NCBI GenBank assembly: GCA_021798195.1
Contig: JAJZYH010000003.1
Location: 1 to 64,000 of the forward strand
Length of the DNA stretch: 64,000 bases
Direction: 5' to 3'
Source: Thermoplasmata archaeon
Lineage (GTDB): Archaea; Thermoplasmatota; Thermoplasmata; Lutacidiplasmatales; UBA184
In this document: piece after piece, positions 37,850 through 45,491 of the stretch
How the letters are laid out: each line of letters starts with the position of its first letter
How positions within the stretch are numbered: the first letter of the stretch is position 1
Position numbers and translations under genes: made by a program
Notes under the pieces: model-generated
What the model saw: the letters and a program-made list of their open reading frames with translations, nothing else
Database searches by the model: none
What the model was told of the DNA's origin: nothing

Positions 37850-39000
37850 TGGACCGGAACCTCGTCCGGGAACGGGCCCGGGCGTATGGGCCGGACCTCA
37901 CGGTGGGGACCATCGCCTCGCATTCCGCTCTGGACATCCTCGACGGCGCCCATGCCGAAGGGTTCCGCACCCTCGCCCTGTGCCAGCGGGGACGGGAGCT
38001 CACGTATTCCCGGTACTACCGGGTCCGCCCGGGTCCCCGCGGAGCCGGCCCGCGCGGGTGCGTGGACGATGTCCACATCCTGGACCGCTTCGCCGACGTG
38101 CTGCGTCCGGAGACGCAGCGAGCCCTCCGGGAGGCGCGGGTGATCCTGGTCCCCAACCGCGCGCTCTCCTCCTACGTCCCCCTGGATGCGCTGGAGGACC
38201 GCCTGGAGATCCCCCTCCTGGGGTCCCGGGCCCTCCTGCGGCTGGAGGAGCGGTCGGAGCGGGAGAACTACTACACGCTCCTCGCGCGGGCGGGCATCCC
38301 GTTCCCGGAGGAAGTGAAGGACCCTCGCTCCATCGACGGCCTCGTGATGGTGAAGCTCCCCCACGCGGTGAAGCGCCTGGAGCGCGGCTTCTTCACCTGT
38401 GCTTCGTACGAGGAGTACCGGGAGAAGTCCCAGAAGCTCCAGGACGCCGGCGTGATCCGTCCCGAGGACCTCGCCCGGGCGCGGATCGAGCGCTACATCC
38501 TGGGTCCGGTCTTCAACTTCAACTACTTCTTCAGCCCCCTCGTGCCCCGGGAGGAGGGCCTGGAGCTCCTGGGCGTCGACGAGCGCCGGGAGAGCTCCCT
38601 CGACGGGCTCGTCCGGCTCCCGGCGGAGCAGCAGCTCAGCCTGCCCCCCGCCGCCCGGATCCCCGTCTACACCGTGGTGGGCCACGGAACCCTCACCGTG
38701 CGCGAATCCCTCCTCGAGGAGGCCTTCCGCCTGGGGGAGCTCTTCGTCGACGCGGCCCGGGAGCGCTACCCCCCCGGGGTCCTGGGTCCCTTCTGCCTCC
38801 AGACGTGCGTGGATCCCGATGGTCATCTCCACGTCTTCGACGTGGCGGTGCGCATCGGCGGAGGGACCAACGTGCACATGGCCCTGGGGCACCCGTACGG
38901 CAACACCCTCTGGCGGGAGCCCATGTCCTCCGGGCGCCGATGGGCGCGGGAGCTCCGCCTCGCCCTGGAACTGGGCCGGGTGGGGGAGCTCGTCACGTGA
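37846..39000 (+). CDS. purP: FAICAR synthetase PurP (formate-phosphoribosylaminoimidazolecarboxamide ligase) or close paralogue
   Basis: VGTIASHSALDILDGAHAEGFRTL, RALLRLEERSERENYYTLLARAGIPFPEEV, GLVMVKLPHAVKRLERGFFTCASYEEY, VFNFNYFFSPL, VRIGGGTNVHMALGHPYGNTLW. Confidence 0.88.
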   Translation: MMDRNLVRERARAYGPDLTVGTIASHSALDILDGAHAEGFRTLALCQRGRELTYSRYYRVRPGPRGAGPRGCVDDVHILDRFADVLRPETQRALREARVILVPNRALSSYVPLDALEDRLEIPLLGSRALLRLEERSERENYYTLLARAGIPFPEEVKDPRSIDGLVMVKLPHAVKRLERGFFTCASYEEYREKSQKLQDAGVIRPEDLARARIERYILGPVFNFNYFFSPLVPREEGLELLGVDERRESSLDGLVRLPAEQQLSLPPAARIPVYTVVGHGTLTVRESLLEEAFRLGELFVDAARERYPPGVLGPFCLQTCVDPDGHLHVFDVAVRIGGGTNVHMALGHPYGNTLWREPMSSGRRWARELRLALELGRVGELVT

Positions 39001-40232
39001 CCGGACCCGGGAGCGCCGCCGCACCGGCACCGGACGCGGCGCCTTCCTCCGACCTCCGCCGGACGCCGCTCCATGCGGAGCACCGGGACGCGGGAGCCCA
39101 CATGGTCCCGTTCGGAGGATGGGAGATGCCCCTCTACTACACGGCCTCCGGCATCCTCGCGGAGCACCGGGCCGTCCGGGAGGGCGTGGGCATGTTCGAC
39201 GTCTCCCACATGGGGGTCCTCTCGGTCTCGGGCCCGGGAGCCGCATGGCTCCTCGCGCGGCGGACCGTGACCGACGCGCATCGCCTGCGCCCCGGGCAGT
39301 GCCGGTACTCGTTCCTCTTGAACGACGAGGGGAAGATCCATGACGACCTCCTGGTGAGCCGCCTGGACTCCCAGGAGACCCCCCGGGAGTTCCTGGTGGT
39401 CCCCAATGCCGCCACGGCGCCGCGGATCCGGGAGATCCTCCTCCAGCACCGCCCCCGGGAGACGCGGATCGAGATGCTCAACGGCGACACCGCCATGGTG
39501 GCGGTCCAGGGACCCCGCTCCCGGGCCGCGGTGGAATCCGCCCTGGGCCTCCCGCTCCCTCCTTTGCGGTTCTACACGGGAGCCTTCGTCCCCTCCCCGT
39601 TTCCCCTTCCGGTCCCCCCGGATCCCGATCCGCTCCGCGCGCGCCTCGCCCGGGAGGTCTGGGTGAGCCGGACGGGATACACCGGAGAGCTGGGGTTCGA
39701 GATCCTGGTCCCCGCCCCGGGGGCCCCGGAACTCTGGCGGCGGCTGGGCGCCGCCGGCGCGGTCCCCTGCGGCCTCGGGTCCCGGGACACGCTGCGCATG
39801 GAGAAGGGCTACCTCCTCTCCGGGGTGGACTTCCAGACGGACCGGACCCCCCTCGAGGCCGGCCAGGAACGCTTCGTGGACTTCGACCATCCCTTCGTGG
39901 GACGCCCCGCGCTGGAGGCGCAGCGGGCCCGGGGGGATTACGCCCGCTGGAGCGGGATCCTCTTCGAGGACTCCACGGCGATCCCCCGGCACGGGGCCCC
40001 GCTCTTCCACGGGGGCCGCGACGTGGGGTCCGTGAGCTCCGGGGGCCTTTCCCCCACCCTGGGACGGGGCATCGCCCTCGCGTACCTCCCCCCCGGGCTC
40101 ACCGCGCCGGGCACGGGCCTCACCGCCACCCTGCGGGGGCGAGAGGTGACGGGGACGGTGGTCCCCCTCCCGTTCGTCCCCGGCCGGCCCTCCCCCACGG
40201 GACCGACCCCCCCACGGAGCGGGTTGGGATAA
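38997..40232 (+). CDS. gcvT: Aminomethyltransferase (GcvT family)
   Basis: LHAEHRDAGAHMVPFGGWEMPLYYTASGILAEHRAVREGVGMFDVSHMG, VSRTGYTGELGFEI, CGLGSRDTLRMEKGYLLSG. GTG start overlaps purP stop (GTGA). Confidence 0.88.
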   Translation: MTGPGSAAAPAPDAAPSSDLRRTPLHAEHRDAGAHMVPFGGWEMPLYYTASGILAEHRAVREGVGMFDVSHMGVLSVSGPGAAWLLARRTVTDAHRLRPGQCRYSFLLNDEGKIHDDLLVSRLDSQETPREFLVVPNAATAPRIREILLQHRPRETRIEMLNGDTAMVAVQGPRSRAAVESALGLPLPPLRFYTGAFVPSPFPLPVPPDPDPLRARLAREVWVSRTGYTGELGFEILVPAPGAPELWRRLGAAGAVPCGLGSRDTLRMEKGYLLSGVDFQTDRTPLEAGQERFVDFDHPFVGRPALEAQRARGDYARWSGILFEDSTAIPRHGAPLFHGGRDVGSVSSGGLSPTLGRGIALAYLPPGLTAPGTGLTATLRGREVTGTVVPLPFVPGRPSPTGPTPPRSGLG

Positions 40233-40258
40233 TTTGTAAACTGTTTTCTTCATAAACT
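40230..40258 (+). promoter_or_regulatory. Promoter of SufR-like operon: AT-rich TATA region with a direct repeat
   Basis: ATAATTTGTAAACTGTTTTCTTCATAAACT; TAAACT repeated at 40237 and 40253 (16-nt period); ATG at 40267. Confidence 0.5.
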
Positions 40259-40266
40259 CCGCCCCC

Positions 40267-40944
40267 ATGGAAGTCGCGGAGGCGAGGAGCATGGCGCCGG
40301 AACCCCTACAGGAGGACTTCGGCCCCACCCGGCGGGAGATCCTCCTGCGCCTGAAGCGCGGCGGGCCCCGGTCGCTCCAGGACCTCGCCGACGATGTGGC
40401 CCTCACCCGGGTGGCGGTGCTCCGTCACCTCCGGATCCTGGAGTCCGAGGGCCTCGTCCAGAGGAGCTACCGGCGGGGGGGCCCCGGACGCCCCGCCGCC
40501 GTGTTCCAGCTCGCCCCCGACGCCGCGCGGCTCTTCCCCACCGCCTACGCCGATGTCTCCCTCTGCGCGCTCCGGTTCCTGGAAGAGCGGCTGGGCCGCG
40601 GCGCCGTGGTGGAGCTCCTCCAGGAACGGGCCCACGAGGTCGCGCGGCGGCACGCCCCTTCCTTCCGGGGCCGGGACCTCCCCCAGCGGGTGGACCGCCT
40701 CGTCCAGATCCGGGAGGCGGAGGGGTACATGGCGGAGCGGGGACCCCGACGTCGGGGGCTCTTCGAGGTCCGGGAGCACAACTGCCCCATCCTGGCCATC
40801 GCGGGGGAGTACGGGGAGGCCTGCGAGGTGGAGCGCCGTCTCTTCGAGGGTCTCCTGGGGGCCCGGGTGGAGACCTCCCACCGGGTGGTGGCGGGCGACC
40901 CCGTCTGCCGGTTCCTCATCCGTCCCCGGGCGGAGGGTCCATGA
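40267..40944 (+). CDS. SufR-like HTH regulator with C-terminal Cys cluster (putative Fe-S sensor)
   Basis: RREILLRLKRGGPRSLQDLADDVALTRVAVLRHLRILESEGLVQ (wHTH); EHNCPILAIAGEYGEACEVERRLFEGLLGARVETSHRVVAGDPVCRFLI. Confidence 0.8.
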   Translation: MEVAEARSMAPEPLQEDFGPTRREILLRLKRGGPRSLQDLADDVALTRVAVLRHLRILESEGLVQRSYRRGGPGRPAAVFQLAPDAARLFPTAYADVSLCALRFLEERLGRGAVVELLQERAHEVARRHAPSFRGRDLPQRVDRLVQIREAEGYMAERGPRRRGLFEVREHNCPILAIAGEYGEACEVERRLFEGLLGARVETSHRVVAGDPVCRFLIRPRAEGP

Positions 40945-41669
40945 CGCACTCCCCACCGGTGGCGCTCATCACGGGAGGGAGCCGGGGCCTCGGGGCCACC
41001 CTGGCGACGTTCCTGGGCGCCGAGGGGTTCCATCTCGTTCTCACCGCTCGCGACCCCGGCCCCCTCACGGCCACGGCCACCCGCCTCCGGGCCCGGGGGG
41101 TCCGGGTGGAGGCGCTCCCGGGAGACGTGGCCCGGGAGGAGGATCGCCGGCGCTGGATGGAGGCCGTAGGCTCCCTGGGCCGCCTGGACCTTTTGGTCAA
41201 CAATGCCTCGGCGCTGGGGCCCTCCCCCCGGGTCCCCCTCCGGGACCTTCCCGTGGAGTCGTTCCGGGAGATCCTCGAGGTGAACCTGGTGGGACCTCTC
41301 CGGCTGATCCAGCTGGCGCATCCCTTCCTCGCCGCATCCCATGGGCGCATCTGGAACATCTCCAGCGATGCCGCCCGGGAGGGCTACGCCGGATGGGGAG
41401 GCTACGGCGGCAGCAAGGCGGCCCTCGATCTCCTCTCCAAGACGCTCGCGGAAGAGCTCCGGGACGACGGGATCTCCGTGGTGAGCGTGGACCCCGGGGA
41501 CATGCGGACGGCGCTCCATCAGGCGGCGTATCCGGGGGAATCCATCGACGACCGGCCCCTCCCCGAGGTGACCCTCCCCTTCTGGGCCTGGCTCCTGGGG
41601 CAGCCGGGGGACCGGGTGAGCGGCGAGCGCTACCGGGCGCAGGGAGACCGGTGGGAGGTGCGCCCGTGA
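40941..41669 (+). CDS. SDR family oxidoreductase
   Basis: ALITGGSRGLGATLATFL, LLVNNASALGP, NISSDAAREGYAGWGGYGGSKAAL. Confidence 0.92.
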   Translation: MTHSPPVALITGGSRGLGATLATFLGAEGFHLVLTARDPGPLTATATRLRARGVRVEALPGDVAREEDRRRWMEAVGSLGRLDLLVNNASALGPSPRVPLRDLPVESFREILEVNLVGPLRLIQLAHPFLAASHGRIWNISSDAAREGYAGWGGYGGSKAALDLLSKTLAEELRDDGISVVSVDPGDMRTALHQAAYPGESIDDRPLPEVTLPFWAWLLGQPGDRVSGERYRAQGDRWEVRP

Positions 41670-42706
41670 ACCGCGGACACCTCCTCTTCCATCGTCCGGC
41701 GGAGCTCGAGGCCACGCGCCCCCCCGAGGCCCGGGGGGTCCCCCGGGACCGGGTCCGCCTCCTGGTCACCACGGCCCGGGGTACGGAGCACGACACCTTC
41801 CTCCACCTCTCCCGCCATCTCCGGCCCGGGGACCTTTTGGTGGTGAACGAGAGCCAGACGCTTCCCGCGAGCCTCCCCGCCCGGGGGCCGTTCGGGGAGT
41901 TCCTCCTGAACCTCTCCACACACTACGGCGGCGGGACCTGGCTCGCGGAACCCCGCCATTCCCCCTCCCGGCCGGGACCGGACCTCCTCTCCGAGGGCCT
42001 CCGGTTCCGGGTGGGAACCACCTCGCTCCGGGCCGTGGGCCCCCACCCCGGGCTCCCACGCTTCTGGTTCGTGCGGGTGGAGTCGGGGCCGGATCTCGGG
42101 GAAGCGATGGCCCGCTGGGGAGAGCCGGTGCGCTACGGGTACCTCTCCGGGAGCTACCCCCTCGCGAGCTACCAGACCTTCTGGGGACGATGGCCCGGGA
42201 GCGCGGAGATGCCCAGCGCCTCCCGGCCCTTCACCGAGACCGTGGGGGACGCCTGCCGGGGAGCCGGGGTGGGCGTCGCCTCCGTGGTGCTCCACTGCGG
42301 CCTCTCCAGCCAGGAGGTGGAGGCCCCCCGGGTGGAGGATCAGCCGTTCCCGCCGGAACCCTTCGAGGTCCCCGAGGCCACCGCCCGGGCCGTGAACCAG
42401 GCCCTGCGCCATGGGCGCCGCGTGGTGGCGGTGGGCACCACCGTGGCCCGCGCCCTGGAATCCGCGTGGCACGGGGGAGAGGTGCGCCCCCGCCGTGGGT
42501 TCACCCGACGCATGATCCTCCCCGACCGGCCCGTGCGGACCTTCCAGGGACTCATCACCGGCTTCCACGATCCTTCCACGAGCCATCTCGCGCTCCTCTA
42601 CGCGCTGGCCGGAGAGGACCGGGTCCGCGGGGCCTACCGGGAGGCCGTGGCGCGGGGCTACCTCTGGCACGAGTTCGGGGACAGCCACCTCCTCTGGGCC
42701 GCCTGA
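41666..42706 (+). CDS. QueA-like S-adenosylmethionine:tRNA ribosyltransferase-isomerase homologue, divergent
   Basis: LRPGDLLVVNESQTLPASL, MPSASRPFTETVGDACRGAGVGVASVVLHCGLSSQE, GRRVVAVGTTVARALESA, GLITGFHDPSTSHLALLYALAGEDRVRGAYREAVARGYLWHEFGDSHLL. Confidence 0.82.
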   Translation: MNRGHLLFHRPAELEATRPPEARGVPRDRVRLLVTTARGTEHDTFLHLSRHLRPGDLLVVNESQTLPASLPARGPFGEFLLNLSTHYGGGTWLAEPRHSPSRPGPDLLSEGLRFRVGTTSLRAVGPHPGLPRFWFVRVESGPDLGEAMARWGEPVRYGYLSGSYPLASYQTFWGRWPGSAEMPSASRPFTETVGDACRGAGVGVASVVLHCGLSSQEVEAPRVEDQPFPPEPFEVPEATARAVNQALRHGRRVVAVGTTVARALESAWHGGEVRPRRGFTRRMILPDRPVRTFQGLITGFHDPSTSHLALLYALAGEDRVRGAYREAVARGYLWHEFGDSHLLWAA

Positions 42707-42753
42707 AGGGCGCACAAGCCTCATCAAGGGCCTTCGGTGGGGGTCTGGTCCGC

Positions 42754-43734
42754 ATGTCCCTCCCGGTGATCCTCACGCGGGACCTCACCCGCGTCTACCA
42801 GAGCCGCAAGGGTTTCTTCTTCCAGGACGCGGTCCGGACCGAGGCCCTCCGGGGGGTCAACCTGGAGGTCTCCTCCGGGGAGGTCTACGGGCTCCTGGGC
42901 CCCAACGGGGCCGGCAAGACCACCCTCACGAAGATCCTCGCCACCCTGCTCCTCCCCACCTCGGGGACCGCCCGGGTGCTGGGGCTCGACGTGAGCACGG
43001 AGAGCCGGGCCATCCGCTCGCGCATCGGTCTCGTGCTGGGAGGGGAGCGGGGGCTCTACAACCGGGTGAGCGGGCGGGAGAACCTTCGCTACTTCGCCGA
43101 CCTCTACGGAGTCCCGGTGGCCCGGCGCGCCCGCCGGATCGACGAGGTCCTGGAACTGGTGGGGATGACCTCCGCGGCGGACCGGCGCGTGGAGGAGTAC
43201 TCCCGGGGGATGAAGCAGAGGATCCACCTCGCCCGGGGGCTCCTCCATGAGCCGGAGCTCCTGTTCCTCGACGAGCCCACCATCGGACTGGACCCCAAGA
43301 GCGCCCGGGAGATCCGCAAGCTCATCCGCACCCTCGCGTCGCAGGGAGTGACCATCTTCCTCACCACGCACTACATGTTCGAGGCGGAGGAGCTCTGCCA
43401 CCGCATCTCCGTGCTCACCCGGGGGCGCATCGTGGCCGAGGACACCGTGGATGGGCTCCGTCGCCTGGTGGGCGGCGACCGGACCATCGAGGTGGAGGGG
43501 TACGGCTTCGACGAGAAGGAGCTCTCCCTCCTGCGGGCGCTCCCGGGGGTCTCCCGCATCGTGGAGGAGGACTTCGGTCCCCGGGAACGCCTCACCCTGC
43601 GCGTCCGCACCCCGGAGACCACCGAGGGGGACATCCGGGCCTCCCTCCCCCTCCAGCGGGACCTCCGCATCCGGGAGCGCACCACCACCCTCGAGGACAT
43701 CTACCTGGACCTCGTGGAGGAGGAGGCCACATGA
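42754..43734 (+). CDS. ABC transporter ATP-binding protein
   Basis: LLGPNGAGKTTLTKILATLL (Walker A), YSRGMKQRIHLARGLLHEPELLFLDEPTIGLDP (signature/Walker B). Confidence 0.93.
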   Translation: MSLPVILTRDLTRVYQSRKGFFFQDAVRTEALRGVNLEVSSGEVYGLLGPNGAGKTTLTKILATLLLPTSGTARVLGLDVSTESRAIRSRIGLVLGGERGLYNRVSGRENLRYFADLYGVPVARRARRIDEVLELVGMTSAADRRVEEYSRGMKQRIHLARGLLHEPELLFLDEPTIGLDPKSAREIRKLIRTLASQGVTIFLTTHYMFEAEELCHRISVLTRGRIVAEDTVDGLRRLVGGDRTIEVEGYGFDEKELSLLRALPGVSRIVEEDFGPRERLTLRVRTPETTEGDIRASLPLQRDLRIRERTTTLEDIYLDLVEEEAT

Positions 43735-44534
43735 GGGGGACCCCCCCGCCCCCGGGTCCCCGGATCCTGGGGGCCAGCTTCCGGCTGGCGGCCCAGACCT
43801 TCGTGGCCGATCCCCAGTGGCTCATCCCCAGCATCGTCGCCCCGGTGATCTTCGCGCTGGCGGCCTACGAGATGTACCGCGGATCGGGTCCCGTCCTGGT
43901 CCTCTACGCGATCCTCGGCGCCGGCATGATGAGCATGTGGGGCCAGACCCTGTACGGGAGCGGCTGGGCCATCGGTCAGGACCGCTTCCTGGGGACCCTG
44001 GAACCCGTCCTGGGCGCCCCCGCCCGCTACCTGTGGGTGGTGGCGGGCCGCGTCCTCTGGAACACCCTCATCGGCCTCGCCGGCGGCGCCCTGGTCTTCC
44101 TGGTCATCGCCGCGACCTACCATGCCCCGCTGCCCCTCCGGGACCCCCTTCTGTTCGTGGGCCTCTTCGCGTTCGTCATCGCCACGCTCGCCACGGTGGG
44201 GCTCCTCTTCTCCGCCCTCTTCGTCCTCACGCGGTACGGGGGGTTCATCCAGAACATCGGGGAGTTCGCCTTCTACGTGGCCACGGGCTGCATGTTCCCG
44301 GTGGTCCTCCTCCCGTTCTGGACCACGCCCCTTTCCCTCCTCTTCCCCCCCACCTGGGCCCTGGACGCCCTCCGCTACGTGGGGGTCCCGGGATACCGGG
44401 GCCTGAGCTGGGGGCTCCTCCCGGACCTCGTGGGAGCACTCGTCCTGTCGGTGGCGTACGCGGCCGCCGCGGCTCTCCTCTTCGAACGCGTGGTGCGCCA
44501 CGTCCTGGCCCAGGGGACCGCCGATGAGTACTGA
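43731..44534 (+). CDS. ABC-2 type transporter permease
   Basis: Multi-TM; QDRFLGTLEPVLGAPARYLWVVAGRVLWNTLIGLAGGALVFLVI; 4-nt overlap with ATPase gene. Confidence 0.82.
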   Translation: MRGTPPPPGPRILGASFRLAAQTFVADPQWLIPSIVAPVIFALAAYEMYRGSGPVLVLYAILGAGMMSMWGQTLYGSGWAIGQDRFLGTLEPVLGAPARYLWVVAGRVLWNTLIGLAGGALVFLVIAATYHAPLPLRDPLLFVGLFAFVIATLATVGLLFSALFVLTRYGGFIQNIGEFAFYVATGCMFPVVLLPFWTTPLSLLFPPTWALDALRYVGVPGYRGLSWGLLPDLVGALVLSVAYAAAAALLFERVVRHVLAQGTADEY

Positions 44535-45360
44535 GACGCTCCCCCTGGGGAGCGCCCCCCGGTCCCACCCCTCCCTCTCGCGGACCTTCTGGGTCAACGC
44601 CCGCTTCGCCCCCCGGACGAGCCTCGGGTTCATGCGGCTCGACTTCGTCCTGGGGACCGTGTTCGTCCTCCCCTTCACCCAGATCGTCTTCTTCGCCTAC
44701 GTGGCGGGGCTCGCGGGGAACCCCGCCATCTCGGTGGCCTACGTGGCCGTGGGGAACGCGGTGGCCACCATGACCTACTCGAGCGTCTTCTCCGTCTGCC
44801 AGACCACCGACATGGAGAAGCAGCAGTACACCCTGGAGCATCTCCTGGTGAGCCCCGCCAACCGGGCGGCGCTCTACCTGGGCCGGGGACTGGTGCCGGT
44901 GCTCCTCTCGTTCCTCACGGTGGGGGTCTCCCTGGGATATGCCGTGGGGATCTTCGGGGCCGCCGTGGCCCCCGGGGCCCTCCTGCCCGTCACGATCTCG
45001 GTCCTCCTCACCTCGGTGGCCATGGTGGGCTTCGGCCTCCTCCTGGGAGGCGTGGCGCTCTACCTCCGGACCAGCATCATCCTGGGCAACATCTTCCTCT
45101 TCATCGGGCTCCTCCTCTCGGGGGCGAACTTCCCGCTGAGCTTCCTCCCCGTCCCCCTCCAGTGGGTGGGGGAGGCGCTCCCTCTCACCTGGGGGATCGT
45201 GGCCGTTCGGGATTCCCTGAGCGGCACGGGGTGGGGGCCCCTCCTCGTGGCGTGGGCCATCGTGCTGGGAGAGGGGGCCGCGAGCTACGCCCTCGCCCTG
45301 GGGCTCTGGGAGGTCTTCGAGCGGCGCGCCTACCGCACCGGTAGCCTCGGGCGCTTCTGA
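44524..45360 (+). CDS. ABC-2 type transporter permease
   Basis: EKQQYTLEHLLVSPANRAALYLGRGLVPVLLSFLTVGVSLGYAVG, multiple TM helices; overlaps preceding permease. Confidence 0.82.
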   Translation: MSTETLPLGSAPRSHPSLSRTFWVNARFAPRTSLGFMRLDFVLGTVFVLPFTQIVFFAYVAGLAGNPAISVAYVAVGNAVATMTYSSVFSVCQTTDMEKQQYTLEHLLVSPANRAALYLGRGLVPVLLSFLTVGVSLGYAVGIFGAAVAPGALLPVTISVLLTSVAMVGFGLLLGGVALYLRTSIILGNIFLFIGLLLSGANFPLSFLPVPLQWVGEALPLTWGIVAVRDSLSGTGWGPLLVAWAIVLGEGAASYALALGLWEVFERRAYRTGSLGRF

Positions 45361-45491
45361 CGCGGGGACCGGCGTCCCTCACCTCCCGGTGCCCGCCCGT
45401 CCTCCCCGTCGTCCCGTCTCCGGGGATGGTAACCCGCCGGTTCCCGGACCCCCAAATAGGTCTGCGGGCTCAGAGACCTGGGGCGATCACC

